Counted from the first letter of the stretch, positions 24,699 to 35,600 are shown. The stretch: DNA of 64,000 nt from Verrucomicrobiota bacterium (GCA_016871755.1 VHCJ01000005.1:1-64000), one strand, 5' to 3'. The notes: generated from the letters alone by a model not told the origin. Numbers and translations: made by a program.

Positions 24699-25999
24699 CG
24701 CGCCCCCCCCCGCCCGGCTGCCGGGGGCTGCCGCCGATCCCACGCGAGCAACCCGTCCATCACCTCCCGGGCGGTCGCGAGTTGACGATCCTCGACCGGG
24801 TCGAAGCCGAACCGTTCCCGAAAGTCCGCCGGATCGCTCACGTCACTGCGACTCCGCTGCAGCCGGAGTCGCGCATCCTCCTCGGGCGTCATCACGACCT
24901 CCACCTGCGGCTCGATCCCGCGCTCGTGGATGGTCACGCCGCTCGGCGTGTAGTAGCGCGCCGTGGTCAAGCGAACGGCTTCACCGTTCTTCAACGGAAA
25001 GATCGATTGCACCGATCCCTTGCCGAACGAGCGCTCGCCGACCAGCACCGCCCGGCCGGTGTCCTTGAGGGCTCCCGACACGATCTCCGCCGCGCTGGCC
25101 GTTCCCGCGTTGATCAGCACCACCACCGGCGCGTCAAAGGGAAGTCGCCGCGAGCGGGAGCGGAACTCCTCGCGCTTCCCCGGCGCCCGGCCCTGCGTGT
25201 AGACGATTAACTCACCGGCGGGAAAAAAGGGTTCCGCCACGTCCACGGCAGCGTCGAGCAGGCCGCCCGGATTGTTGCGGAGATCGAGAATCAGGCCCTT
25301 CACCCCCTCCCGGCTCAGGCGACCAAGCGTGGCGCGGAATTCCTCGCCCGTCCGCTCGGAAAACTGCGTCAGCTGCAAATAGCCGATGCCGCCGGGGAGC
25401 ACCCGCGCGTCCCGGACGCTGTCGATGCGAATGATTTCACGGGTCAGCCGGAAGTCCGCCTCGCGCTGGGTCGAGGGCCGGAAGAGCCGGACGGTGACGT
25501 CGGTCCCCGGACGGCCACGGAGGCGACTGATCACGTCGCTCATCGAGGCCTTGCCCAGTTCCTCGCCATCCACGGCCACGATCGTGTCGCCGCGCTGAAT
25601 GCCGGCGCGGTCTCCCGGCGTCCCGGCGATCGGTGCGATCACGACGACCTTCTCCTTGCGCACCTCCACCTGAATGCCGATGCCGCCGAACTCGGCGTTC
25701 ATGTCCTCCTCCAACTCGCGATACTCCTTTGCCTCGAGAAAGTCGGAGTGCGGATCGAGCGACGTGACCAAGCCGTGCAACGCACTCTTCGACAACGCGC
25801 CGTAGGCCGCCTTGTCGCCGTCGACGTAGTTCTCCGCCACCAACTCCATGACCTCGCGCACGTCGTTGGCGGCGCGGTCCAGCGCCCGGTTGGGCCAAAG
25901 GCCCCAGCCGGCGGCGGTCTGGATGACCGTGAATGCCACCAAGGACCCGCAGAGGGCCCCGGCAGCGAGAGGAAGCGCGCGACGCAGCATCACCCTCAA
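24695..25999 (-). CDS. ctpA: Carboxyl-terminal processing protease, S41 family
   Basis: 434 residues: N-terminal signal/anchor helix (about 8-30), PDZ domain (about 103-185, with AGIQRGDTIVAVDG), and S41 protease core with the Ser/Lys dyad Ser302 (NAGTASAAEI) and Lys327 (ERSFGKGSVQ). Ctp proteases trim or degrade periplasmic and lipoprotein substrates from their C-termini. The stop overlaps the GTG of tsaD. The last codons run over a nine-base G tract on the coding strand, a slippage-prone site. It is divergent from the methyltransferase, 69 bases apart. Confidence 0.93.
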   Translation of the reverse strand: MRVMLRRALPLAAGALCGSLVAFTVIQTAAGWGLWPNRALDRAANDVREVMELVAENYVDGDKAAYGALSKSALHGLVTSLDPHSDFLEAKEYRELEEDMNAEFGGIGIQVEVRKEKVVVIAPIAGTPGDRAGIQRGDTIVAVDGEELGKASMSDVISRLRGRPGTDVTVRLFRPSTQREADFRLTREIIRIDSVRDARVLPGGIGYLQLTQFSERTGEEFRATLGRLSREGVKGLILDLRNNPGGLLDAAVDVAEPFFPAGELIVYTQGRAPGKREEFRSRSRRLPFDAPVVVLINAGTASAAEIVSGALKDTGRAVLVGERSFGKGSVQSIFPLKNGEAVRLTTARYYTPSGVTIHERGIEPQVEVVMTPEEDARLRLQRSRSDVSDPADFRERFGFDPVEDRQLATAREVMDGLLAWDRRQPPAAGRGGAR

Positions 26000-26068
26000 G
26001 CGTGCGGATGCGTCGCGGATTGTAAATGGGGACCGTCCTTCCCAGCCTCATTCTTCTTCCCTCCCGCA

Positions 26069-27094
26069 ATGCCCGAGCGTACCGTCCCCTCTCCCGCGTT
26101 CCGCGAGGCGTTCGTTGCCCGCGCCGACCGGCGCGGAGCGGTGCGATTCGATCACTTCGTCGCCCTCGCTCTCTACGATCCGCGCTGCGGTTACTACGCG
26201 GCCAACCGCCGGCGGGTGGGGCGCGAACCGGGCACCGACTTCTTTACCAACACATCGTCCGGCCCCCTCTTTGGCGAATTGATCGCAGCGGCCTGCACCG
26301 AGGTGCTCGGACGCGATCCTGGCTCTTTCACCTTCGTCGAAATCGGTGCTGAACCCGGCCGTTCGATTCTCCGCGACGTCTCGCATCCTTTCCGCTCCAG
26401 CGAGGCGCGCTCATTGGGCGCTTCGCTCGACCTGACCGGCGAGTTGATTGTTTTCTCAAACGAGTTGCTCGACGCGCAGCCGTTCCGGCGTTTCGTGGTG
26501 CGGGAGGGTGGCTGGATCGAGCGCGGCGTCGGCCTCGACGGCGATCAGTTGACGGAGGTCGACTGGGGGGAGGCGGTGGAGCCGTGGCTGCCTCCGCCTG
26601 GGCCGGAGGGCAGTCAGTTTGATGCGCCGCGGGCGGCGGCGGAACTCGTCGCGAGGCTCGGGCGAAGTCCGTGGCAAGGCCTCTTCATCGCGGTCGATTA
26701 CGGCAAGTCGTTCCGGCAGTTGGCGGACGACACCCCGGCCGGCACCGCACGGGCCTATTGGCGCCATGCGCAGCACAACGATCTCCTCGATCGACCGGGA
26801 GAGCAGGATCTGACCGTGCACGTCTGCTGGGACTGGATCGAGGAGGCCTTGGTCGCGAATGGGTTTACCACCCCACGGCTTGAGTCGCAGGAATCCTTCC
26901 TCATGCACCATGCCGGGACCGTGATCGAACGGGTGCTGCGCGATGACGGCGGGCGGCGCGGGCCACGCAGCCGGGCGCTCCTGCAGTTGCTCCACCCCGG
27001 AAACATGGGTCAGGCCTTTCAGGTCATGTGGGCGCGGCGCAGCACAGATTGCCCTTGCACCGCCCCGGAGGCCCCCCGTAGTCTGACCGTTTAA
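26069..27094 (+). CDS. MidA/NDUFAF7-like SAM-dependent methyltransferase
   Basis: 341 residues of the COG1565 family. N-terminal FDHFVALALYDPRCGYYA and TDFFTNTSSGPLFGELIA are the characteristic MidA entry segment, followed by a SAM-binding VEIGAEPGRSI motif (the usual GAG reads GAEPG here) and VFSNELLDAQPF, then LFIAVDYGKS. Mitochondrial members methylate an arginine of complex I subunit NDUFS2; bacterial substrates are unknown. The ATG at 26069 is followed by MPERTVPSPAF. It ends 11 bases before rpmB, so the rpmB promoter would lie within its 3' end. Confidence 0.8.
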   Translation: MPERTVPSPAFREAFVARADRRGAVRFDHFVALALYDPRCGYYAANRRRVGREPGTDFFTNTSSGPLFGELIAAACTEVLGRDPGSFTFVEIGAEPGRSILRDVSHPFRSSEARSLGASLDLTGELIVFSNELLDAQPFRRFVVREGGWIERGVGLDGDQLTEVDWGEAVEPWLPPPGPEGSQFDAPRAAAELVARLGRSPWQGLFIAVDYGKSFRQLADDTPAGTARAYWRHAQHNDLLDRPGEQDLTVHVCWDWIEEALVANGFTTPRLESQESFLMHHAGTVIERVLRDDGGRRGPRSRALLQLLHPGNMGQAFQVMWARRSTDCPCTAPEAPRSLTV

Positions 27095-27105
27095 CCCATT
27101 CCATC

Positions 27106-27336
27106 ATGGCCCGCATCTGTGCAATCACTGGCAAGCGTCCCGTCAAAGGCTCCCGCATCAACCGCAAGGGGCAGAGCAAGAAGAGCGGGGGCATCGGCAC
27201 GCACGTCACCAGCATCACGCCGCGCAAGTTCCGTCCGAACCTGCAGCGCATCCGCATCCGCACCGCGAACGGCGGCACGAAGCGCGTCCTCGTCTCGGTC
27301 AAGGCCATCAAGGCCGGCCTCGTCGAGAAGGTCTGA
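27106..27336 (+). CDS. rpmB: Large ribosomal subunit protein bL28
   Basis: 76 residues, beginning MARICAITGKRPVKGSRINR, the standard bL28 N-terminus (cysteine plus TGK), with the conserved RRFxPNLQ-like segment read here as KFRPNLQRIRIRTANG. Structural protein near the 50S exit region. The length fits the short form of the family. A weak promoter-like pair lies just upstream, and a strong intrinsic terminator follows 30 bases after the stop, so it is probably a monocistronic unit. No rpmG follows. Confidence 0.97.
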   Translation: MARICAITGKRPVKGSRINRKGQSKKSGGIGTHVTSITPRKFRPNLQRIRIRTANGGTKRVLVSVKAIKAGLVEKV

Positions 27337-27366
27337 TCCTTCCCCGGACACCCTCCCCTTCCACCA

Positions 27367-27391
27367 GCCCGCGCCTGCCGCGGGCTTTTTT
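27367..27391 (+). terminator. Intrinsic terminator after rpmB
   Basis: GCCCGCG (27367-27373), a five-base loop, CGCGGGC (27379-27385) and six Ts (27386-27391) make a textbook rho-independent terminator 30 bases after the bL28 stop. Confidence 0.9.
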
Positions 27392-27575
27392 GTGCCCGGA
27401 TCCTTCCGGAATCGGCGCGGACCAAGGGCCGTGAATCGCCGGGGGGCTGACGCGCGTCGCGGTTACCCCCCGCAGCCTCCACCGTTTGACGACTACCGCT
27501 CCTGATTCCGGATGCCGTTCCCGTTTCCGGGTGATGCGCCTCGTTCGGCGACCGCAGATGCCCCGGCTACCGTGC

Positions 27576-28826
27576 CTAGAGGGCGCGGAACACGATGGCC
27601 GCGTTCTGCCCGCCGAAGCCGAGATTATTGCTCAGCACCACGCGGGCCGGGAGAGCGCGGGCTTGGTTGGGAACGTAGTCGAGGTCGCACTCCGGATCCG
27701 GTTCGTGCAGATTGATGGTCGGCGCGACCATGCCGGACTGGATCGTCTTGACGGAAATGATGCTCTCGATCCCGCCGGCGGCGCCGAGCAGGTGTCCGGT
27801 CATCGACTTGGTCGAACTGACCGCCAAACGGCGGGCACGGTCGCCGAAGACCCGCTTGATCGCGAGGGTCTCAAACTTGTCGTTGTAGGGCGTGCTGGTG
27901 CCGTGGGCATTCACGTAGTCCACGTCCGTCGGCGCCACGGCCGCGGAGGCCAGCGCACGGCGCATCGCCATGGACAGCCCCTTCCCTTCCGGGTCCGGCT
28001 GCGTGATGTGGAACGCGTCGGCCGTGGCGGCGTAGCCCGACAGTTCACAGTAAATCCGCGCCCCGCGGGCCCGGGCGTGCGCCAAGGATTCCAGGACGAG
28101 CACGCCGGCGCCTTCACCCATGATGAAACCGTCGCGGCCCAGCGCAAACGGGCGACACGCGGTGGCCGGATCGTCGTTGCGCGTGCTCATCGCCTTCATC
28201 GAGCAGAAACTCGCGTAGGCGAACGGAGTGATCGCCGCCTCCGCGCCGCCCGCCACCATGACGTCCGCATCGCGGCGGCGGATCATCTGCATCGCCTCAC
28301 CCAGCGCGTGCGTCGCCGTCGCGCAGGCCGAAACCACCCCGAAGTTGGGGCCGCGCGCTCCCAGCGCAATCGCCACCAGCCCCGAACACATGTTTCCAAT
28401 CAGCGCGGGAATCGTGAAGGGGGAGACCTTGCGCGGACCACCCTCCATCAGACGCTTGTGCTGGGTCTCGAACGTCGCCATGCCACCGATGCCCGACCCG
28501 ATCACGACGCCAATCCGATCCGGATCGACGCGCTCCGGGGTCAATCCCGAGTCGGCATACGCCTGCTTCGCCGCCACGAAACCGAAGTGCGTGTAGCGAT
28601 CGTTGCGCCGGACCTCCTTCGGATCCATATGGTCGTCCGGGTTCCAGTTGCGCACCTCGGCCCCGATCTGACTGGAATACAGGGAGGCATCGAACTGCGT
28701 GATCCGGTCGATCCCGTTGCGGCCGGCGAGCAATGCGGCCCAGAAGGCATCGACCGTCTGCCCGAGACCATGAACGACGCCGAGGCCCGTGACGACGACG
28801 CGCTGGGAATCTGGAAGCGAGGACAT
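27576..28826 (-). CDS. fabF: 3-oxoacyl-ACP synthase II
   Basis: 416 residues, KAS II condensing enzyme for chain elongation of fatty acids. Catalytic Cys168 (SACATATHALGE), His308 (NAHGTSTPYND), Lys340 and His345 (STKSMTGHLLGAAGG) all present. The ATG at 28826 (MSSLPDSQRVVVTGLG) gives the standard N-terminus although the usual VVTPLG reads VVHGLG. It is the last gene of a fabG-acpP-fabF order on the minus strand; gap to acpP is 111 bases. Some Opitutaceae relatives carry several KAS paralogues. Confidence 0.95.
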   Translation of the reverse strand: MSSLPDSQRVVVTGLGVVHGLGQTVDAFWAALLAGRNGIDRITQFDASLYSSQIGAEVRNWNPDDHMDPKEVRRNDRYTHFGFVAAKQAYADSGLTPERVDPDRIGVVIGSGIGGMATFETQHKRLMEGGPRKVSPFTIPALIGNMCSGLVAIALGARGPNFGVVSACATATHALGEAMQMIRRRDADVMVAGGAEAAITPFAYASFCSMKAMSTRNDDPATACRPFALGRDGFIMGEGAGVLVLESLAHARARGARIYCELSGYAATADAFHITQPDPEGKGLSMAMRRALASAAVAPTDVDYVNAHGTSTPYNDKFETLAIKRVFGDRARRLAVSSTKSMTGHLLGAAGGIESIISVKTIQSGMVAPTINLHEPDPECDLDYVPNQARALPARVVLSNNLGFGGQNAAIVFRAL

Positions 28827-28937
28827 GGGACCGGGAACAGGAGCGAATTTCAGGAAGCGACGCAACTGCGGCGCGGGGAACGAAAAAGGCGCCCGGCCGC
28901 GGAGCGACAGGACGCCTTGGAAATCCGGGGGCGCAGC

Positions 28938-29201
28938 TTACTTGGCTGCCGCCTTCGCCTTGATGTACTCGATCACCTGACCGACGCTCTGGAGCTTCTC
29001 CGCGTCGGACTCCGGGATCTCTCCCTTGATCTCGTCCTTGAACTCCTCCTCGAAGGCCATGATGAGCTCGACCGTGTCGAGCGAGTCCGCACCGAGATCG
29101 TCGAGGAACGAGGCTTGGGGCGTGATCTGCTCCTCGTTGACGTTCAGCTGGTTGACGATGATCTCTTTGACGCGCTGTTCGATGGTTTTTTGGTCGGCCA
29201 T
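28938..29201 (-). CDS. acpP: Acyl carrier protein
   Basis: 87 residues, a helical acidic protein with the phosphopantetheine attachment Ser40 in [19 protein letters not shown]. It carries acyl chains in fatty-acid synthesis. The C-terminal tail AKAAAK is a common ACP ending in this kind of organism. It sits between fabG and fabF, 25 bases after fabG. Confidence 0.97.
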   Translation of the reverse strand: MADQKTIEQRVKEIIVNQLNVNEEQITPQASFLDDLGADSLDTVELIMAFEEEFKDEIKGEIPESDAEKLQSVGQVIEYIKAKAAAK

Positions 29202-29226
29202 GGGGAGAAGCGTGAATCCGGAGGCT

Positions 29227-29967
29227 TCACATCGCCATCCCGCCGTCAACGGTAAAAACTTGACCCGTAATGTAACCGGCTTCCTCGGAACAGAGGAAGG
29301 CTGCCATCGCCGCAACGTCCGCCGCCTCGCCGAAGCGCTGCATGGGGATGACTGACTGGGCGGCCTTCTGGACGTCCTCGGACAGGACGGCGGTCATGTC
29401 CGTGCGGATGAACCCCGGCGCCACCACGTTCGCCGTCACGTTCCGGCGCGCGAACTCCTTCGCCACCGACTTCGTGAAGGCGATCATGCCGCCCTTGGCC
29501 GCGGCGTAGTTCGCCTGGCCGGCGTTGCCCACCAGCCCGACCACCGAGGCGATGCTCACGATGCGGCCATAGCGGGCCCGGCACATCGGCCAGCCGATCG
29601 CCTTCGTCCAGTGAAAGCAGCTGGTCAGGTTGGTCTGAATCACCGCATTCCAATCCTCCTCCGACATCCGCGCCAAGAGGCCGTCGCGGGTGATGCCCGC
29701 GTTGTTCACGAGGATGTCGATCTTCCCCTCCTCCGCGAGCAGGAGCGCGGCGGCCTTGGCCACCGCCTGGCCGTCCGCCACGTCCACGGCGAGCGCCCGC
29801 GCCGCGCCCCCGGCCGCCGTGATGGCCGAGGCCACCGCGCCGCAGGACGATTCCGACTTGGAGACGCAGATGACCTTCACGCCGTGGCGGCCAAGCGTCT
29901 CGGCGATGGCTTTTCCGATGCCGCGGCCGGCACCGGTGACGACGGCGGTACGTTGATTGAAGGTCAT
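29227..29967 (-). CDS. fabG: 3-oxoacyl-ACP reductase
   Basis: 246 residues of the short-chain dehydrogenase family; reduces 3-oxoacyl-ACP with NADPH. NADP motif [10 protein letters not shown] (11-20), NNAG (88-91), and catalytic Ser141, Tyr154, Lys158 ([20 protein letters not shown]). C-terminal [12 protein letters not shown] is typical FabG. Start taken at 29967 (MTFNQ); an ATG two codons earlier at 29973 (MPMTFNQ) is equally possible. First gene of the fabG-acpP-fabF unit. Confidence 0.94.
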   Translation of the reverse strand: MTFNQRTAVVTGAGRGIGKAIAETLGRHGVKVICVSKSESSCGAVASAITAAGGAARALAVDVADGQAVAKAAALLLAEEGKIDILVNNAGITRDGLLARMSEEDWNAVIQTNLTSCFHWTKAIGWPMCRARYGRIVSIASVVGLVGNAGQANYAAAKGGMIAFTKSVAKEFARRNVTANVVAPGFIRTDMTAVLSEDVQKAAQSVIPMQRFGEAADVAAMAAFLCSEEAGYITGQVFTVDGGMAM

Positions 29968-30035
29968 GGGCATAAAGGGAAAGGAGTGATGAACGGGGAA
30001 ATTCGCCGCGCCGCAGAGCGCCGAAAGGGCGGGCT

Positions 30036-31199
30036 TCAGTAGACGTCGCGCTGGTAGCGCTTGTCCTTCTTCATCTGCTTGACGTAGTCCGCCGCCTGCT
30101 CCGGCGACATCCCGCCTTGCGCGGCAATGATTTCGTGCAGGGCGAGGTCCACGTCCTTGGCCATCCGCTTGGCATCGCCGCAGACGAAGAACGCCGCGCC
30201 ACCGCGGATCCAACTCCACAGCTCCGCCGCCTGCTCACGCATCCGGTCCTGCACGTAAACTTTGGCGGCTTGGTCGCGCGACCACGCCAGATCGAGGCGC
30301 TGCAGCTTGCCGCGCGCCTGCCAGTCGGCCCACTCCTCCTCGTACAGAAAATCCGTCGCCCGACGCTGGTCGCCGAAGAAAAGCCAGTTCCGCCCCGTCG
30401 CTCCGCTCGCCGCACGATCCTGCACGAAGGCGCGGAAGGGCGCGATCCCGGTGCCCGGGCCCACCATGATGCAGTCGCGCGCCCCGTCCTCCGGGGGACC
30501 GAAGTGCGAGTGCGACACGAACACCGGGGTCGGTGTCTCGCCAGCAACCACACGGTCGGCGAGGAACGTCGAACACACGCCGTGGCGCTCGCGGCCGTTC
30601 GTACGGTAGCGGACGATCGCCACGGTCAGGTGGATCTCCTCAGGATACAGGCGCGGTGACGAGGCAATGGAGTAGAGCCGCGGCATGAGCTTGCGGAGGT
30701 GGTCGACCAGTTCCTGCGGCGTCAGTCGGGCGCTGGGAAACTCCGCCAGAAGATCCGCGTACTCGTGCTCCCCCAGGAACGCCTCCAAGGCCTCCTTGGC
30801 CTCCGGCACCAACAGGGCCGCCAGCCGCGCTTTCTCCGCCGGGTCCGTCGCCCGGCCCGCCAGCGTCTCCACGATCTTCCGCGTCGGACCAGCAAGCGCG
30901 AGTCGGCGGGTCAGCGCCTCCCGCAACGCCATCGGCGCCGCCGCCTTCGGCAGCAGCACGGGCTCCTCGCCCGTGACACCGAGGTGGGAAAGGATCTCCG
31001 CCACGTCCTGGGACCGACTCGTCGCGAAGATGCCGAGCGAGTCGCCCGCCTTGTACGAGAGCCCGCTGCCCGCCAGGCCCACCACGAAGTGCCGGGTCTC
31101 CTTGCCGGATCCAGCACCACTCAGGAGACGGTTCTCCGACACGAGAGCCGGAAAAGGATGGTCCTTGCCAAAAGCGGAGGGGACGGCGGGGCCGGACAT
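30036..31199 (-). CDS. CPR-type FAD/NADPH reductase (sulfite reductase flavoprotein-like), no flavodoxin domain
   Basis: 387 residues matching the FAD-binding and NADP-binding parts of sulfite reductase flavoprotein/cytochrome P450 reductase: RLYSIASSP for FAD, GVCSTFLADRV, the nucleotide loop MVGPGTGIAPFRAFVQDR, and WLFFGDQRRATDFLY. The N-terminal FMN-binding flavodoxin domain (about 150-200 residues) of CysJ is absent. It likely passes electrons from NADPH to a separate partner such as a sulfite reductase haemoprotein or a flavodoxin. Start at 31199 (MSGPAVPS) precedes family sequence closely; an in-frame ATG at 31304 would add 35 residues. Divergent from mnmA. Confidence 0.85.
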   Translation of the reverse strand: MSGPAVPSAFGKDHPFPALVSENRLLSGAGSGKETRHFVVGLAGSGLSYKAGDSLGIFATSRSQDVAEILSHLGVTGEEPVLLPKAAAPMALREALTRRLALAGPTRKIVETLAGRATDPAEKARLAALLVPEAKEALEAFLGEHEYADLLAEFPSARLTPQELVDHLRKLMPRLYSIASSPRLYPEEIHLTVAIVRYRTNGRERHGVCSTFLADRVVAGETPTPVFVSHSHFGPPEDGARDCIMVGPGTGIAPFRAFVQDRAASGATGRNWLFFGDQRRATDFLYEEEWADWQARGKLQRLDLAWSRDQAAKVYVQDRMREQAAELWSWIRGGAAFFVCGDAKRMAKDVDLALHEIIAAQGGMSPEQAADYVKQMKKDKRYQRDVY

Positions 31200-31338
31200 G
31201 ACGGGCCGAGTCAGCGGGGGTCCGGAACGCCGCGCAAGGTCGTTTTTCGTCGCCCGCGCAAGGGTGACCTGAGGGCGGTCGGGGGGTGGACCGGACCCCG
31301 CCATTGACAACTCCGGTCCCCCGACCGTCGTTTCCCGC

Positions 31339-32427
31339 ATGTCCTCGCCGTCATCGGAACGCCTTCTCGTCGCCCTGTCCGGCGGCGTGGACAGCGCCGT
31401 CGCCGCCCTCCTGCTTAAGCGGCAGGGCTTCGACGTGGCCGCGGCGTACATGAAAAACTGGATCAACGAGGACGGCATCATCGGGGACTGCCCTTGGGAA
31501 CAGGACATCGCGGACGCCCGGGCCGTGGCCGAGCGGATTGGGATCGACTTTCAGGTGGTCAACCTGATGCGCGATTACCGCTCGCACGTGGTCGACTACC
31601 TGCTCGACGAGTATGCCCGCGGACTCACGCCGAACCCGGACGTGATGTGCAATCGGGAGATCAAATTCGGCGTCTTCCGGCGCTGGGCGAAGGACCACGG
31701 CTTCGCGGCCGTCGCCACCGGCCACTACGCGCAGCGCCGCGCCTCCGCTGAGCGGGGCTGGGAGTTGTGGGAGGGGGCCGACCCAAACAAGGACCAGTCC
31801 TACTTCCTTGCCCTGTTGTCGCAGGAACAACTCGGCGACGCGCGCTTTCCCATCGGGCACCTCGAAAAACCCGCGCTCCGCGGCCTCGCCCGCGAGGCGG
31901 GCCTGCCCAACGCGGACAAGAAGGACAGCCAAGGCATCTGCTTCATTGGGCAGGTCCGCATGCAGGACTTTCTCCGGGCCTACGTGCCGGACCGTCCCGG
32001 CCCGATCGTTCGGGCGGAGGATGGACGCCGACTCGGGACCCACCTCGGGCTGCACTACTACACGCTCGGGCAGCGTCGCGGGATCCGGATCCCGTCGAAC
32101 ACCGACGGGAAAGCCTACGTGGTCGTCGGCAAACGCGCCGAGGATCACGCGCTGCTCGTCGCTTTCGAGGATCCCGAGGCCCCGGGGCTCTTCACCGACC
32201 GGGTGCGCGTCCGGAACCTCCAGTGGCTGGGTCCGGCCCCGACCGCACCACTCGCCTTGGAAGGGCGCGTGCGGTACCGCGATCCCCGGGTGGCGTTGCA
32301 GGTGACTCCGGAATCGGGAGGGTTCGGCGAAGTGCGTTTCGATCGGCCGCAGCGCGGCCTCGCCCGGGGTCAGGTCCTCGCCCTCTACCAAGGGCAAAGG
32401 CTGGTCGGCGGCGGCATCTACTCCTAA
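31339..32427 (+). CDS. mnmA: tRNA-specific 2-thiouridylase
   Basis: 362 residues, adds the 2-thio group to U34 of Lys, Glu and Gln tRNAs. PP-loop SGGVDSA (14-20), catalytic Cys104 in [13 protein letters not shown] and Cys201 in QGICFIG, and the [13 protein letters not shown] segment are all present. The protein is complete. Its start is 140 bases from the divergent reductase start; no obvious operon partner follows within 228 bases. Confidence 0.96.
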   Translation: MSSPSSERLLVALSGGVDSAVAALLLKRQGFDVAAAYMKNWINEDGIIGDCPWEQDIADARAVAERIGIDFQVVNLMRDYRSHVVDYLLDEYARGLTPNPDVMCNREIKFGVFRRWAKDHGFAAVATGHYAQRRASAERGWELWEGADPNKDQSYFLALLSQEQLGDARFPIGHLEKPALRGLAREAGLPNADKKDSQGICFIGQVRMQDFLRAYVPDRPGPIVRAEDGRRLGTHLGLHYYTLGQRRGIRIPSNTDGKAYVVVGKRAEDHALLVAFEDPEAPGLFTDRVRVRNLQWLGPAPTAPLALEGRVRYRDPRVALQVTPESGGFGEVRFDRPQRGLARGQVLALYQGQRLVGGGIYS

Positions 32428-32655
32428 GCCGTCAACCGGCAGTCGGAGGCGGAGTGGCGAGGCGAGCGGACGAGCGCATTTCAGCGGCGACAGACCGAGG
32501 CAGACACGGAGGGTGCTTCGACGGGAGAGCGCCTCTGAGGGGTGCCACCCGATCGCCTCGCTGTGACCCGATCGACCGCAGGCTTACGGCTCAGGCGGCG
32601 GGGAAGACACTTTCCGCTGGCGCTCCCGCAGGTTCGACACACGCTGCGGATTCCC

Positions 32656-35600
32656 ATGATTGCCCGGATGTTCCTTCGACTCGTCGCCGGCCTCGCTTTG
32701 GCCGCGCCCACCCTCCTTTTCGCCGCATCGGCCGATGCCGGCGACACGCGACTCCTCCGCTTCCCGGCGACCAACGGGAGGGAGATCGTCTTCTCCTACG
32801 CGGGGCAGCTCTACTCCGTTCCCGTCGCCGGCGGTGTGGCCCGCCGCCTCACCGATGGCCCCGGTTACGCGATCTTCCCGCGCTTTTCGCCGGACGGCAC
32901 GACGCTGGCCTTCACCGCGCAGTACGACGGCAACACCGAAGTCTATCGCATGCCCGCGGCGGGCGGAACGCCGAAGCGCCTGACTTTCTCGGCTGCGCTG
33001 TCCCGCGACGACCTCGCCGACCGCATGGGGCCGAACAACGTCGTCATGGGCTGGCGCAACACCGCACCCGAGATCGTCTTCCGCTCGCGGGCCCGCTCGT
33101 TCAACCCATTCATCGGTGAACTGCTGACCGTCGGGCCCGACGCCGAAGTGCCGACGCAACTCCCGGTCCCGCGGGGCGGCTTCGTCTCGTTCTCACCCGA
33201 CGACTCCCGCATCGCCTACAACCGCATCTTCCGCGAGTTCCGCACGTGGAAGAACTACCGGGGCGGCATGGCCGACGACATCTGGATCTACGACCTCAAG
33301 TCCGGGGCCCTAGAGAACATCACGCAGAACGACGCCCAAGACATCTTTCCGATGTGGGCGCCGAACAACCGCATCTACTTCGTCTCCGAGCGCACCGGCC
33401 GCGGCAACCTCTTCGTGTATGACCTCGCGACCAAGACCACCCGGCAACTCACCCAGTTCACTGCGTTCGACGTGAAATTCCCGTCGCTCGGTCCCGGCAC
33501 CATCGTCTTTGAGCAGGCCGGTCAGCTGTGGCAGCTCGACCTCAAGAGCGAGCGCGCCGCCGCGGTCCCAATCCTCGTGCAAGAGGATCTCGTCACGCGG
33601 CGCCCCTCGCTCCAATCCGTCGCCCGCTGGGTCCAGAGCGTGGACCTCTCGCCCGACGGCCAGCGGGCCACCGTCGTGGCGCGCGGCGATGTGTTCACCG
33701 TCCCGGCGAAGAACGGACCCACCCGCAATCTCACCCAGACGCCGGGCATCCACGAGCGCAGCGCGACGTGGTCGCCGGATGGTCGCTGGGTGGCCTACTT
33801 GTCGGACGCCTCCGGGGAGTTCGAACTCTACGTGCAGGCGCAGGACGGCAGGACCCCGGCGACGAAGCTCACGAGCGACGCCGACACCTACTACTTCCTG
33901 CCCCGGTGGTCGCCGGATTCCAAGCAACTGGCGTGGGCCGACCGCCTCTCGCGCCTGCGCGTCATCGACGTCGACTCAAAGCAGGTCACATCCGTCGCCA
34001 CCAATCCATCCGGGCTCATCCGCGACTTCGCGTGGTCGCCCGACTCGCAGTGGATCACCTGGACGCGCGAGCACCTGCAGACGCCCTCCCAGGTCATGAT
34101 CACCCACGTCGCGAAGGGCGACACGGTCGCCGTCACCGACGGTTGGTACGATGCGAACAGCCCGCGCTTTTCCGACGACGGCAAGTGGCTCACGTTCGCC
34201 TCGGGGCGCGACTTCAACCCGATCTACTCGGACACCGAGTGGAATCACGCTTACCAGAACATGGAGCGCATCTACCTGGTCGCGCTGGCCAAATCCACCC
34301 CGTCGCCCTTTGCGCCGCGCAGCGATGAGGTCTCGGTGAGCGCCGCGCCAGCTCCGGGCAAGGCCGCGGACGGCGACGCGGAAAAACCGGAAAAGCCGGA
34401 GCGCAAGTCCGAAGGCGCCCCCAAGGTCCCCTCCCCGGCCCCGACCGTCATCGACTCCGAGGGCCTAGCGGAGCGCATCGTCGCGCTCCCCATCGCGCCC
34501 TCAAACTACGGCCCGGCGCGCTTGATCGGCGATCGGGTCTTCTACCGCCGTCGCCCGGGCGGCCCGGTGACGGGCGGCGGCGGTGGCGAGGGCTTCGGGG
34601 CGGGCGTTGCCTCGCGCTCCGTCGTCGCCTTCTATCACCTCAAGGACCGCAAGGAGACCGAGGTCATCAACGCCGATGTCTTCGAAATCAGCGCGAACGG
34701 AAAGCGGGCTTTGGTGCGCGTGGGACGCGATTGGTCGATCGCCGACCTTCCCGCCGGTCGCCTGGAGTTGAAACCCGAGAACCGACTCGATTTCGCAGCG
34801 GTCGAGGCGGTGGTCGATCGTCCCGCAGAGTGGGCCCAGATGTTCAACGAGAGCTGGCGGCAGATGCGTGACTTCTTCTACGCCCCGAACCTCCACGGCG
34901 TCGCCTGGCCCGAGCAGCAGCGCAAATACGCCGCGCTCCTTCCGCACGTCGCCACGCGCAACGACCTGACGTACCTCATCGGCGAGTTGATCGGCGAACT
35001 GCGCGCCGGGCACGCGTACGTCTCCGGTGGCGACCGCGTGGAGGCGCCACGCCAGCCCACCGGCCTGCTCGGCGCCCAGGTCTCCCGCGACCCTGAGTCC
35101 CGCGCGTACCGCATCGACCGGATCCTGAAGGGCCAGAACTGGCAGACCCGTACGCGCTCACCGCTCACTGAACTCGGCGTCAACGTGCGCGAGGGCGAGT
35201 TCATCCTCGCGGTCAACGGGCGCCCCGTCGCGCAGCTCGAGAACCTCTACGCCGCGCTCGTGGGCACCGTCGGACGTCAGGTCACGCTCCGGGTCAATGA
35301 CCAGCCCAGGGAGGGGGGCGCCCGCGACGTCACCGTGGTGCCGATCGCCGATGAGAGTCCCCTGTACTACCATGCCTGGGTGGAGAAGAACATCGCCCAC
35401 GTCACCGCCCGCAGCGACGGGAAGGTGGGTTACCTGCACATCCCCGACATGGTAGTACAGGGGCTCAACGCCTTTGTCCGCCGCTTCTACCCGCAACTCG
35501 ATAAAGCAGCGCTCGTGATCGACGTCCGTGGCAACGGCGGCGGCAACGTGTCGCCGATGATCATCGAACGCCTCCGTCGCGAGGTCGCGATGATCGACCT

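Noticed and set aside
24699-24743. Longer tsaD start at 24743
   Set aside because: Adds 15 low-complexity codons within ctpA; the GTG at 24698 gives the family N-terminus and a GTGA overlap.
27392-27575. RNA gene between the rpmB terminator and fabF
   Set aside because: A CGGGGGG/CCCCCCG pair exists with a long loop, but there is no promoter or terminator to support an sRNA.
32428-32655. Small gene between mnmA and the tricorn-type protease
   Set aside because: Frames here are short and arginine/proline-rich; no ribosome-binding site or homology visible.
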